A stretch of DNA of 64,000 bases, taken from assembly GCA_030704615.1 (NCBI GenBank), contig CM060731.1, positions 53,736,221-53,800,220 on the forward strand. Reading direction: 5' to 3'. This stretch comes from Takakia lepidozioides (lineage: Eukaryota > Streptophyta > Takakiopsida > Takakiales > Takakiaceae). Numbering within the stretch: position 1 is the stretch's first letter; every line of letters begins with the position of its first letter. The position numbers and the translations under genes were made by a program. Shown in pieces: positions 1 to 9,882 of this stretch. A model generated the notes under the pieces. It worked only from the letters and a program-made list of their open reading frames with translations. It ran no database searches and was not told where the DNA came from.

Positions 1-540
1 CTAAATTCTTGTCAAGTGCTGGTACAGCAGAAGACGCCGTCCTACGTTTGGCCACTGGAAACTGCCACGAGCAGAATGGTCTGCCACAAGCAATTGACTT
101 TTTCATTGAACACTCATGTCTAAAGTATCCACAGGCCTAATGAGCAAATTTTAAGTGCTCTCCCACTATGGTGTGTAAAGTGGTCAACTTAGAAAACATA
201 GTTTTCATCTTGAAAAGGCAAAGGCAGTGGTGATTCCTTCATCTGGACATGGAAAGCTATGTGCATGGCCAAGATTACAACTGCATGTTTCAGAAGGTTA
301 ACCTCTGCCTCTGTTTTCTTCTCCAGCAGCTGTGGGTCCTGCACAGGTGCAGGGGGTGCCAACTTGCAACAGCGGCAACCATGGTCAATTCGACCAACAC
401 CTGCCTCTCCAACTTGATTTCCCTCCCCCCGCCTCCCATTGCAATTGCCTTTAAGTACCCTACATCACATCTGCTCTTCTCCACTTGTTACGTGTGTTGT
501 TTTATCTTTTTCCAGCTGCATGCAATTTCCTGAATACTAA
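1..540. other. no recognisable gene
   Basis: I see no recognisable protein motif, RNA gene or repeat here. The longest open frame (249-533, plus) is cysteine- and leucine-rich with no family features and is probably chance. Confidence 0.5.
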
Positions 541-544
541 AACC

Positions 545-870
545 TACAATATGTCAATGTAGCCAGGCTCACGGCGACGGATGAAACTGCGCCAGTGGAT
601 GAAATCTCGTCAGCAGATGAACTAACGCGCTATCGGATGAAAAATCATTACGACGGATGAAACTGCGTCAGCGGATGAAATCGTGGCAGCGGATGAACTA
701 TCATGCCATCGGATGAAAAATTGCGGTGACGGATGAAATCGCGCCAGTGGATGAAATATCGCACCGACGGATGAACTATCGTGGCGGATGAAATATCGGA
801 CTTGCGGATGAGAAATCGCGGATTTGGATGAGATTTGGTCAGTGACGGATGAAAAATCGACTGGTTGTGG
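545..870. repeat. GGATGAA-rich short repeat cluster
   Basis: The heptamer GGATGAA recurs every 15-30 bp, in phrases such as GGATGAAATC and GGATGAACTATC separated by short GC-rich words (gcgtcagc, cgcgccagt). The same phrases occur in reverse complement at about 36395-36500, so this is a dispersed repeat and not a local microsatellite. No coding role is visible. Confidence 0.75.
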
Positions 871-1305
871 ATACTTTTGGAGCCTTTTGGAGGCTTGTTT
901 GAGGACTATTTGGGGTCTATTGAGGCCAATATCTAGCAGGTATTGGGGCCTGTTTGACGACTATTTGGGGTCTATTGAGGCCAATATCTTGAAGGTATTG
1001 GGGCCTGCTTTGAGGACTATTTGGGGTCTATTGAAGCCAATATCTTGCAGGCTTGTGGAGCCTGCTTGGGGCTGTTTGAAGGACTATCTGGGGTCCTTGA
1101 GGCCAATGTCTGGCAGGCCTGTGGAGCCTTGTGAGGGCTGGTTGGAGGACGATTGGAGGACCTTGGAGGCCAATACTTGGCAGATTTGTGGAGCTTCTTA
1201 AGGGCTGTTGGAGGACTGTTGGAGGTCCTTGGAGGCCAATACTTGGCAGATTTGAGGAGCTTCTTAAGGGCTGTTGGAGGACTGTTGGAGGTCCTTGGAG
1301 GTATC
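871..1305. repeat. tandem repeat, units of about 57-75 bp
   Basis: Degenerate tandem units share the core GAGGCCAATA(T)CTTGCAG followed by a TGTGGAGCC or GGGGCCTG word and a GGACTATTTGGGGTC or GGAGGACTGTTGG word. At least seven units are visible. The last units resemble 13359-13491, so the 1306-13358 element appears to have been inserted within this array. Open frames on both strands here are simple translations of the repeat. Confidence 0.8.
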
Positions 1306-1739
1306 GTGCGCATACATATCGCTACACAACTACATCGCTGTCCAAACCACACCACACATATATGCACAATAAAGTAGTCTGCCACAATGATAAACAAGCT
1401 AAGAACACACTGTTCACACAAGAAAACATGAAATCCATCGCTATCACTCTTTAAAACAGAAGTCGAGCCAGAGGCACCCCAAGCTGTGGGGACTCCACCC
1501 CACAACAACCTACACTCCCATCATGAGCACACTCAGTCCTAAACGATGCAGGAGCTCGGTCGCGCAGACTCAACTCGAGAGAGATGAGCTGCGCGACTGC
1601 CGCTCTCGTGAAGATAAGACGGTTCAGGTGTCAAACTAAACTTGACACCTGATTTAACACTTGACCTAAATCCAAGTGTTAAATACAAATAACTAGCTTT
1701 ATTCTAGTTGTTTTCACACTGTGCTTATTTAACTTGACA
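1306..1739 (-). repeat. left LTR of the minus-strand Ty3/gypsy element
   Basis: The block starts TATCGTGCGC (TGTCGTGCGC in the partial copy at 1742) and ends CTTGACA. GAGG precedes it, and GAGG also follows the matching CTTGACA at 13358, so GAGG may be a target duplication. About 350 bp, from TGATAAAC to CTTGACA, recur at 13010-13358. A conserved inverted word pair (TCAAACTAAACTTGACACC, and TAACTAG...CTAGTTG) lies in its second half. The precise LTR limits are ambiguous (see findings). Confidence 0.6.
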
Positions 1740-1741
1740 GC

Positions 1742-1828
1742 TGTCGTGCGCATACATATTGCTACACAACTACATCGCTGTCCAAACCACACCACACATA
1801 TATACACAATAAAGTAGTCTGCCACAAT
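1742..1828 (-). repeat. second partial copy of the LTR 5' portion
   Basis: These 87 bp repeat 1306-1388 almost exactly (TGTCGTGCGC to GCCACAAT), separated from the preceding LTR by only GC. They are followed by CGCCCCCCTAGC. On the minus strand this reads as a purine tract (gctaggggggcga) directly before TGTGGCAG, which is what the polypurine tract next to a 3' LTR should look like. Confidence 0.6.
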
Positions 1829-2086
1829 CGCCCCCCTAGCTGGTGGATAGGTCCCTCTACCTCCAGATAGCTACAAGATGTAATAGCCACAACCGTACTA
1901 AGTCCTCTATCACTGTCCCTATTGCACTCAAACCCTATAGACCAAGAGGCCGGGTACAAGAGTAGCCCCATCGTTAGTCGCCGTCTTGCAATCTGTGAAC
2001 TTGAGCCAGGACCTCGTGTGTTCAAGGTCTCCTAGTAGCTGGGCCTTGCGTTTCTTGTTAGCCTTCCATGGTTGTATCCACTCCCA
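1829..2086. other. 3' untranslated part of DNMT element copy 1
   Basis: This stretch lies between the end of the PHD-finger frame and the purine tract next to the LTR. A minus-strand open frame (2025-1762) runs through it but has no recognisable motif and reads into the LTR, so I treat it as untranslated. Confidence 0.4.
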
Positions 2087-2611
2087 CTATCCAATGCAAT
2101 GTGGACATAACCAATCCCCATCCGGAACCATCTCAAGAGGTGGAGTCAAGCATCCCATATGCCAACCTCTAGAGCATCGATCACACACCAGCATGGTGGC
2201 TGCCCCTCTAGCAGACCCACACAACATGCACCTCAAACCTGCAGATACCACTGCCAAGTTTGGGTCTATCCTGCCATCGACATTCGGAAGGTGACATGGC
2301 GCACAATTACGCACATGGTCCTTCCAAGTTATGCCATCCCGACCCTCCAAGACCAAGACGCCTGAGGGCAAGACCTCTCGAACCCTCAAAATAACACGTC
2401 CTGCAGTCACATCCAAGGTCGTAGGAGCAGTCTGCTGCAGATAGACATAGTCATCAGGGTTGAATCTCCGAACCCCAGGATGATAGCCCCCACCACGTAT
2501 GGTAGCATACCTCAACGTATCACGGTGTTGTGCAATGGCAAGGTTCTCAAAAGCCATGGGCATGACTCTCTTGAACAACTCTGCACGCTGCTCACATGCA
2601 CCTGCCCACAC
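2087..2611 (-). pseudogene. integrase C-terminal region with PHD finger (copy 1)
   Basis: This frame continues the integrase after a frame change near 2620-2670. It starts with a basic segment and a beta-rich stretch (FNPDDYVYLQQ, GRVILRVREV), the usual position of the integrase GPY/F-like tail. The last 50 residues form a C4HC3 zinc finger: CMLC, then CDRC, then HMGC, then CPHC, with aromatic residues as in PHD fingers (GWHMGCL, GDWLCPHC). PHD fingers often read histone H3 tails, so I infer a role in choosing chromatin for integration, in the position chromodomains occupy in chromoviruses. The protein ends two residues after the last cysteine pair, so the finger is the true C terminus. A RING finger is less likely because of the tryptophan spacing. 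Confidence 0.7.
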
Positions 2612-2665
2612 GTCCGGATCGTCAAGGTTAAGAACTGTAGCAGCTTCTCTGCGAATGGATGTAGG

Positions 2666-3420
2666 CTAATCCGGCTCTCGGCCAAAGAGAAGAAAGTATG
2701 GTGAGAAGGAGGCAAGTGATGCTTGCTTGCTGAACCTGTAGCCCATGGCTAACCAGGGTAACTGAAGGTCCCAATCTCCTAGGTGTCCCTTCTGCAAGCC
2801 ATACTTGCGCAAACCCCTCTTTACTGTCTGAACAACTCTCTCTGCCAAGCCATCGGCCTCAGGATGATCCCGAGAAGTGGTGCGGTGGTCTATCAAGGCC
2901 TTGTCACACAAAGCCTGAAACTCCCCCAAGAACTCTCTCCCTTGGTCCGTGAGTATCTCAGCTGGAGCACCGAATCGGCTAAGAACACAATCCAAGAATG
3001 CATACGCAGCTCCTCACTAGCCTTATCAGGCAATGGAACCAATTCAATCCACTTGGAGAAGTGCTCCACCATCACCAACACGTACTTGTTGTGGCGCATG
3101 GTCAGTGGCAACGGCCCTGCGAAGTCAAGACTCCACCTATAGCCCAATCCCATGATCGGAAGAGGGTGCAATTGTGGAGTAGGGGCGTTGAATGAAGCAC
3201 GCACCCTGTCACACACCATGCACCTAGCCACAAATTGTTGCACCTCTGTGTGCATACCACGCCACCAATACTGCCCCTGCAGTAGACTATGAGTGCGTCG
3301 CACCCCAAAATGCCCCAACTTCTCATGGGCATGCCGCACTAACCGTGCCCGTGTGTTGGGTGAGGCACAATCCTCACTCGACCATCCTCCCACACTCGGA
3401 GCAGGTGTGTCCCCTCCCAC
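2666..3420 (-). pseudogene. Ty3/gypsy integrase core (copy 1)
   Basis: The minus-strand frames 3420-2893 and 2995-2666 together cover an integrase. The HHCC zinc-binding region appears as HEKLGHFGVRRTHSLL and CMVCDRVRAS. The catalytic core shows LDFAGPLP (first Asp), LTDQGREF (second Asp) and a GLAERVVQTVKRG helix (Glu). A frame change near 2960-2995 separates the first Asp from the second. The protein would insert the element cDNA into the genome. Confidence 0.8.
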
Positions 3421-4070
3421 TTGAACCTCTTGGCTCGTTGTAGGATCCGATCCCTCTCCTTGGCAGTCACAGTGGCTGCAGTGTCTCCAGTGCGGAGGTA
3501 GTCCAACACAACTGAATCCTCATGTATATCTTTGGCGCCACCTTGCTCATTGTTGGCCTCAGGGTCCTCAGACACTTGATCTACAGTCATCCCTGTTGCA
3601 GGTCCAACCTGGCCTTCCGCTGCCAAGATACACAGAAATGCAGATGCATGCCATCCGGGCACCATCTCCTCGTCCGTCTCACCATGCCACCGAGCTCCAG
3701 TGTCATCCTGTTGGCTCGTGCATGGATTGCGACTCAACCCATCTGCATTGCGATTGACCAAACCCGGTCGATGCACCACCTGAAAGTCATACTCTTGAAG
3801 GATGAGTGCCCACCGTGCAAGCTTCCCCGTAAGCTTGTCTGACTCCATCAACCACTTGAGTGGTTGGTGATCCGTGACAAGGGTGAAGAGATTGCCGTAT
3901 AGATAGCACCTGAAGTGTGCCACGGCCCACACTGCAGCTAAGCATTCTCCCTCATATGAGCTATACTTAGACTCTGCAGCATTGTTCGAGTGGCTAGCAT
4001 AAGCCACTACGAACTCTCTTCCCTCATCATCCACCTGTGTGAGCACCGCTCCAAGCCCAGCATGCTCCAA
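3339..4070 (-). pseudogene. RNase H domain and linker (copy 1)
   Basis: The frame holds the gypsy RNase H signature: GAVLTQVDDEGREFVVAYAS, SKYSSYEGECLAAVWAVAHF with the catalytic Glu, and FTLVTDHQPLKWL with the catalytic Asp. The first Asp (FQLHTDWSM) is at the end of the preceding RT frame, so a frame change near 4040-4070 splits the domain. The C-terminal part is an acidic linker leading to a basic EGTHLLRVWEDGRVRIVP segment just before the integrase zinc-binding region. Confidence 0.8.
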
Positions 4071-5059
4071 TCTGTATGCAGCTGAAAAGGACGCCCCCTG
4101 ATAGGTCGTCTCAAGATGGGCGCCGAGGTCAACCTCGCCTTGAGCTCTTGAAAAGCTTGTTCTTGCTCATCTTCCCACTGCCACTCCTGGTCCACCTTGG
4201 TCAGCTTGGTTAGAGCCTTTGCAATGGCACTAAATCCCTTAACAAACCGTCTGTAATAGTTTGCTAACCCCATGAAAGCTCGAACTCGGCTCACATCCGT
4301 GGGGCGTGGAACCTGTGCAATGGACTCTACCTTAGTCTGCTGTACCCCCAATCCTCCAGGATATATCATGTGACCCAGATACTCAATCTGGTTGTGGAAA
4401 AACTTGCACTTTCCCGGATGTAACTTCAATCCGTGCGCCCTCAAGCGCTCAAATACCCCCTGAAGGTGTCTCTCATGCTCCTCCACCGTAGCACTAAAGA
4501 TGATGATGTCATCTATGTAGCACCGAGCAAACTCCACCCCTGCTAGAATCCTGTCCATGACTCTTTGAAACTCAGCGGGAGCGTTTTTAAGCCCAAATGG
4601 TAAGAACCGCCACTGGTATAGGCAATCCTTCCCGTGCTCATTGATCCCCCAGAATGCCGTCTTTTGCTTATCCGCCTCCTTGATCGGCAACTGGTGATAT
4701 CCGGATCGTAAATCCAACGTGCTAAAGACCTTGGAATGCCCAATGGCATCAAAGATCTCCTCTGGTGTCGGCATGGCATACCTATCGGACTTGGTCTGAC
4801 GATTTACAGGCCGGTAATCACCGCACATACGTCTCTCCGTCCAATTGCCATAGACATCCTTCTTGGCTGGCATCACTGTGGCTGAAGCATACTCTCCACC
4901 AGAGAGCTCCACCAAACCTGCCTCCCAGAGATCTTGAGTCCTCATCTGAATCAAAGACCTCTCCATGTCACTGTATCTATAGGGTCTCCGAAAGATTGGC
5001 GTGTCAGTGGCCAACTCAATACGGATCTCTTGACCCTTCAGTGCTCCCAAGTCCTTCAA
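4007..5059 (-). pseudogene. reverse transcriptase (copy 1)
   Basis: This is a nearly complete gypsy RT in one frame of 350 residues. Visible blocks are FRRPYRYSDMERSLI (N-terminal), MCGDYRPVNRQT, FSTLDLRSGYHQLPI (first catalytic Asp), FLPFGLKNAPAEFQRVMD, RCYIDDIIIFS (the YIDD box with both catalytic Asp), LGHMIYPGGLGV and RAFMGLANYYRRFVKGF. It copies element RNA into cDNA. The frame runs into the start of RNase H before breaking. All catalytic residues are present. The copy at 25109-26086 is very similar. Confidence 0.9.
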
Positions 5060-5493
5060 ACTGAAGGCAAAGCAATTCCTGTAAGCCCTCAGGAACCGCC
5101 GTATACGTCGTCTCTCTCCTCCGGTGACAATGGGTCCAATGTCAGGCTCCCAATTGTCCTCCGTAACTGCAACCTTAAGTCCAGTGGGCTTAGAGGTAGA
5201 GGACGCGTCCCGTGGTTGCTATGCTGCAACCTCTTGAGCAGTACTCCCTTCCTGCTCAGTCAATGACAAGGCCTCATCCTGCCCCATCATCTCATCATTG
5301 AGAACCTCCTCATCCCGAGAAGAATCCCCAACCTCATCCATCACAGCTGCCTTGGCTGCCAACTCCCTCTGAACCTCGAGCACCTCCCACGTGTGCCATG
5401 GATGTCTACACCCCGTGGTCCTCACCGGCTCGCCCCCACTCGCTGCCTGTACCGTCTCGGTAGGCAGAGAGACCGTCAAGGGAAGTGCACTCC
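5060..5493 (-). pseudogene. linker between DNMT and RT (copy 1)
   Basis: This is the C-terminal part of the frame 5686-5219 and the short stretch before RT. It is rich in acidic residues (DEVGDSSRDEEVLNDEMM) and has no recognisable fold. The same linker is present in copy 2 (24600-25100), which also has the sequence just before RT that gives KVAVTEDNWEPD-like words. It probably separates the methyltransferase from RT in the polyprotein. Confidence 0.5.
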
Positions 5494-6470
5494 GCACTCT
5501 ACGTTGCTCAGCCATAGCCAAGCTGATAATCCAGGTCAAGCAATTGAGATCCATTGCTTGCCCCAACACCTGACGACGTGATGCCTCAGAAAGAGAAGGC
5601 ACCGCCGTGGTCCCAGTGGAAAATCCCATAGCCCGCTCTCGCTCGTCGGCATTAGGCTCCACTAACTGTTGCAACTGGCATCCCACAAGAGGCCAGGTCC
5701 ACCATCCCGAAAAGCATGGGATCCTGGGAAGCTGAGCAGTGTAGGTAATGCTGCTCGTGGTTGACCCACCCTGTTGACCACTGCCAAAGGCGAACGGTCA
5801 TCGTGTCTCACACGTTGAGACTGCCTCCCTGTGTCCAAAATGCCATCCACGGTGAGGTGTGTTGGCCGCTGCAACCCCATCAAATGCACGCTTGAGCAGT
5901 GCGGGTGGCATCAAGTTAGTCCACCAAGCCGTGGACGATGAGCCCGTGACCCCACTGCAGCTGCATCCAGCAACACTGCTGACCCAAGCCACGACCGGAC
6001 TTGATGCACACTGGCCATCACCCTGGCCCGAGAATCACCCATCAGTGGCACATTCTCCAAGATGTATGCTGGAGATACAGCTTGATGAAGCTGCAAGTGG
6101 CGCAAAATCCGCACCATCTCCCAAAACAGACCCGTCCTCGAGTCTCGCAATCCATTGCCATGCCCGGCTGATGAATGCCCTTGGCAGGGCCAACCTGCCA
6201 CTACCAGATCAATGGAGCCAACCTGCTCCAAATCCTGCGCCCCCAGCAACGAAATGTCTGCTGGCAAGGCTTGTTGGTATCCACGAACTGCAGACACTGG
6301 CAACAACTCAGGGTACTGCTGTCACCAACTGAGCAACATGGCGCAGTGAGACGCGTCGTGCAGTCTCATCCCTCTCCACATACAGGTAACGTTAACTCGT
6401 ACACCTGCCTGCAGCACTGCAGCCAATCCAGTGCTGATCCCGCCAAACAAGTCCAGAAGGCAAATGCCTT
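5494..6470 (-). pseudogene. C5-cytosine DNA methyltransferase domain in a retrotransposon (copy 1)
   Basis: The ordered motifs of a C5 methyltransferase are spread over four minus-strand frames. Motif I is LLDLFGGISTGLAAVLQAG (SAM binding). Motif IV is VVAGWPCQGHSSAGHGNG, with the catalytic Cys of PCQ. Motif VI is YILENVPLMGD, with the ENV Glu. Motif VIII is SRAHRPRL. Motifs IX-X appear as ERERAMGF and RRQVLGQAMDLN. The enzyme would transfer a methyl group from SAM to cytosine C5. The domain sits between protease and RT. Three frame changes (about 6320, 5900 and 5690) break this copy, but the catalytic residues are retained and match copy 2. I recall DNMT-bearing retrotransposons being described from charophytes and dinoflagellates; whether this is the same family cannot be decided here. 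Confidence 0.88.
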
Positions 6471-7742
6471 CATCCGGGCACTGCCACACAATAGGTGTGG
6501 TGTCCAATGGCGACAACTGAGGTGGTCCTGGTGCAATCACCGCACTCTCCTCCTCTCCTGACGGTACAAAAGCCTCTACCCAAGCTTGTTGCACCCGTCC
6601 ATCAGCAGCCTGCTGCAAATCCTTGCTCGTACCCCACAATGGAGTGTGAGCAACCATGGCAGGCAACTCCGCCATACCATGCATGTCATCCTGCTCTGCT
6701 GGAGGTGGCACATCCTCTGCATGGGCATTGCCTTCCAGCAACTCTCCAGGCCAACTAACTGCAGCTGTAAAGGCGGCTAGTGTTGGCATCTTGCCCCGCT
6801 GGGCAGCCGCAATACCCCCAATGAATGTCACAGGGAGCTGTGCACGGCGACCATCCCCTGACTGCCATCCAGGCCTGTAGGATGCTGACTCCTCCCAAAA
6901 GTCCAGGGTGAAGCCCATGGGTATAACACTGCCCCACCAACGAGGACATCGTAAGAGACCGCGTCTGTCACAATGGCCTTGGCTCGCATCACTGAGCCAT
7001 CTCTAGGATGATCCGGCTGCAGTCTAATGGCCAACTGATGCCGTGTCATGCCCCGAGCCTGCTCTGATCCTCCCAGAGATGTCTGTATCTGGAAAGGACA
7101 AGGCTCCATATCCGCCTCCATGAGGCCCAAACCTGCAATAGCAGCTCTGCCCAACATCAGTGGCTGAGCTCCCGAGTCCAACAAGACCCGCAGTGGCCGG
7201 TACTTCTTGCCTGCCGGTCCACTCAAAGTGAAAATGTCATCCTGGTTGTCTAACAAGACAACTCCAGGTGTCACCATGGCGCGCTCAAAGGCTGGCCTAG
7301 CTGGCAGCTCCGTCAACCTGGCAGCTGCAGCTTGCCATGGCGCAGCCGTGGCAGTCTTGACCCTCAAATCCGAGGATCCCTCTGCCACTACACCTTCCAC
7401 TAACTCCGCAGAAGATGAAGTGACCTCCCCACTCTCACAGAGTGTTGCTGCTAGTCTGAACACTGCAGCTGGTCTTACCCCCGCGTCGCAATCATGTTGC
7501 CGAGAACAGTGGGGCTTGACACACAGAGGTGGCTGCCCCCACAACACACCGGCTGCACTAGCCTTGGTAGCAGGTGTCAGTGCTGCACGTGTAGCTCTCC
7601 CCAATGGCATAGTAACCCCTCCGCCTCGGTAACAGTCGGGAGAACTAGGTGCGTCGACACTGTCTCCGCCAATGTGAATGACTGAGGAAGCCTCGCCTGA
7701 CGGCTTGCCTCCCCACGCTGTGGATCCAATCCACCTCTGCAC
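6471..7742 (-). pseudogene. retropepsin-like protease and C-terminal linker (copy 1)
   Basis: The frame 7742-6828 carries the aspartic protease block RPLRVLLDSGAQPLMLGRA, with the catalytic Asp in LDSG, followed by IAGLGL and a conserved YDVLVGGAVLYP block resembling the C-terminal ILGxD-like region of retropepsins. A frame change near 6905 moves the reading to frame 6918-6322, which starts MGFTLDFWEE and leads into the methyltransferase. The protease would cut the polyprotein. Copy 2 has the same order. Confidence 0.8.
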
Positions 7743-9173
7743 CTCGTGGCTCAGGAACTCGTGCTGCTCCTCGAGTCACGGCTGCAGCAGACTCCACCTG
7801 CTCTAGTGGTAGTGCTGCTCCGCACATGAATCCCATGCCTCCCATATCTCCTCCCTCAGGAGCAGGAGGTGGACCATCCCGCCTGGGAGCCGGTACCGCC
7901 TGAGCTGTAGCCATGGCAGCGAGCCTCTGCTCTAGCTGCTGAAGCCGGTTGGCCATGCCTTGGTCAACACCCTGACCTCCGCGTCCTTGGCCATGTTGAG
8001 CTTGCCCTTGGCCTGCACCTCGTGCCCGACCACCTCGTCCTCTCTGGGCTGGTCCACCTCGCCCCCGGCCACCATTGTTCCCTTGGAACTGGCCTGGGCG
8101 CAACTCAGGATGCAAGTCATAACACTGGGCATCTCCATGCCCATACTTGCCACAATGCCCACACTGCAACTGTGCAGGCTGTGCTTGTGCCGGCCTTCTG
8201 CCCTTCTGGGCAATCTCTCTTGACATGGGGTCCTCCACATGTCCAACATATCACCCCTGGTTGCTGTTGGCCTGCAAAAGATGCCACGGGCCTCTGCACC
8301 TGAGGTCCCCTGTAAGCTCCATGGAACTTGGGTTGGGAAACCTTGCCCCCTTGACCACGCTGTTGGGCAGTCCCTGTGCAAGCTGCGCCTCGTGCAGGCA
8401 TGTCCTTGCCAAATCCAATGGTAACAACTCGCTCCTCCACCATGTTGAGCTCAATCCGCTCAGCCAGCAGAAACACATCTGCTAATGTGGGTTGGGCTGC
8501 TTGTAACAGGGTTGCATCTCGCACCCTTCTCTTGAGCTCCTTGTCCAGAATTCCATACCAAAACTGGATTGCCTGAGCTTCAGTAACCCCTTGGGTCACA
8601 CTTATCAAGCGCCTCATACGAGTGTACGCCTCTCGCAGCTCTCACTGGGTTTGGCGCTGGAAGTCTTGTAGTTCCTCCACAACTCCTGGAAGAACTCCAC
8701 CACCGGGTTGAATCTAGGCACATGTGTTGTAGTTGCGGCAGGAGGAGTAGTAGCACCTTTTGAACTGGTACCACCTGCAGAAGTACCGGCACTACTTGTT
8801 CCACTACTAGTGCTGGCAGTGGGAGATATTGGTACTGATGCAGCTACTGGTCGCGTCGTGCCTCGAGTAATGGAGACGTAGTCAGGTGACCAATACATCC
8901 TCCACTCCTCAATCTCTGCTTCATGTCCTCGCCTGAACTCGTGGTAATCGTCCATAGGCGGGCCTTCCAAATGCTGGAACAGTCCCTTCCACGCCATGAA
9001 TGGGGTGAAAGCTGTGGATTGCGCATCTGCTGCAAATCACACCAGCTGTCGAACTCCTGGATAAAGTCATCCAACTCGATTGTGCCCACAGCTCCAGAGT
9101 ACCTACGAGGCCCCTTGGTAGCTCCATACATCTCCTCCATGTCGTCCCACAACAATGGCGAATGAAACTGCAC
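7645..9173 (-). pseudogene. Gag polyprotein with two zinc knuckles (copy 1)
   Basis: Gag is read from four overlapping minus-strand frames (9173-8844, 8997-8614, 8617-8117 and 8238-7645). Early parts include GTIELDDFIQEFDSWCDLQQ and PRFNPVVEFFQELWRNY, typical of a retrotransposon capsid. Then comes GVTEAQAIQFWYGI and VFLLAERIE. Two zinc knuckles follow: CWTCGGPHVKRDC and CGHCGKYGHGDAQC (CX2CX4HX4C). A Gly/Arg/Gln-rich tail follows, likely RNA binding. Frame changes near 8900, 8615 and 8190 break it. Copy 2 preserves only the second half. Confidence 0.8.
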
Positions 9174-9882
9174 ACCTGTTGATGAAGCCTCCGAGTCTGT
9201 GTCTGACTCTGCACTAGTTGAGGGTGGAGGTGAAGGTGGTCTGAACGAACACCTCGTCTGGTGAACCCACTCTCACTGCTACTACTGCCTGTAGCCGTAC
9301 TCCCCTCAAAACCCTGGGTAACTCCGTGATGACACTCACAATGTGCACCTCCCCCACGTGACACTATAAGGCTCTAGTACTAATTCTAATAGTGACACGG
9401 GTGGGCACCTGTTGCAGTTTAAGGGTCATATCCCAGTGGCTCAGGGCACCTGCACCTGCACCTGCATCCACCGCAAGAACTCCTATGGTTGGCTGGTCAT
9501 CAACCCAGCTCACCATAGAAGAAACACTGGTGGTCTTGCTGGTCATCACTCCAGCCTCACCACCGACAGCATACTCTAGGATTGACCGGTGATCAAATCC
9601 GGCCTAATCCCTATGAAAGCAAGCGCCCACACAAAACCAACATGGCGCACAGTCAAGCATGCAGGTGTTGGGGGGGATCCAAACACAAGAAATCAAAACA
9701 TCAACACCCCCACACCAAAATCCAGCTGCAATGCTGATCCTGCAGAATAGCCCAGCCCAAAACCCCGGACTGACTGGCCTCCACCAAGAGAGGCTTTGGC
9801 AACTACAAGTACAAGGTAATGAAAATAGTACAGAGATGGAGGGGAAGAATAGAAGCCCGCCCAAGCAAGATCTAATCCTGAT
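9174..9882. other. element leader region without clear gene
   Basis: A minus-strand open frame at 9364-8921 overlaps Gag in another frame and looks like a shadow. The rest is purine/pyrimidine-skewed sequence with no motif I recognise. Confidence 0.4.

Noticed and set aside
1017-1508. 163-residue minus-strand frame
   Set aside because: It reads through the tandem repeat and into the LTR; repeated PPRTSNSPPTALKKL words come from the repeat units.
5859-6561. Plus-strand open frames opposite the DNMT
   Set aside because: They are antisense shadows of the GC-rich methyltransferase coding sequence.
9604-9864. Cysteine/tryptophan-rich minus-strand frame
   Set aside because: No family pattern, and overlaps the element leader in an arbitrary frame. 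Probably chance.
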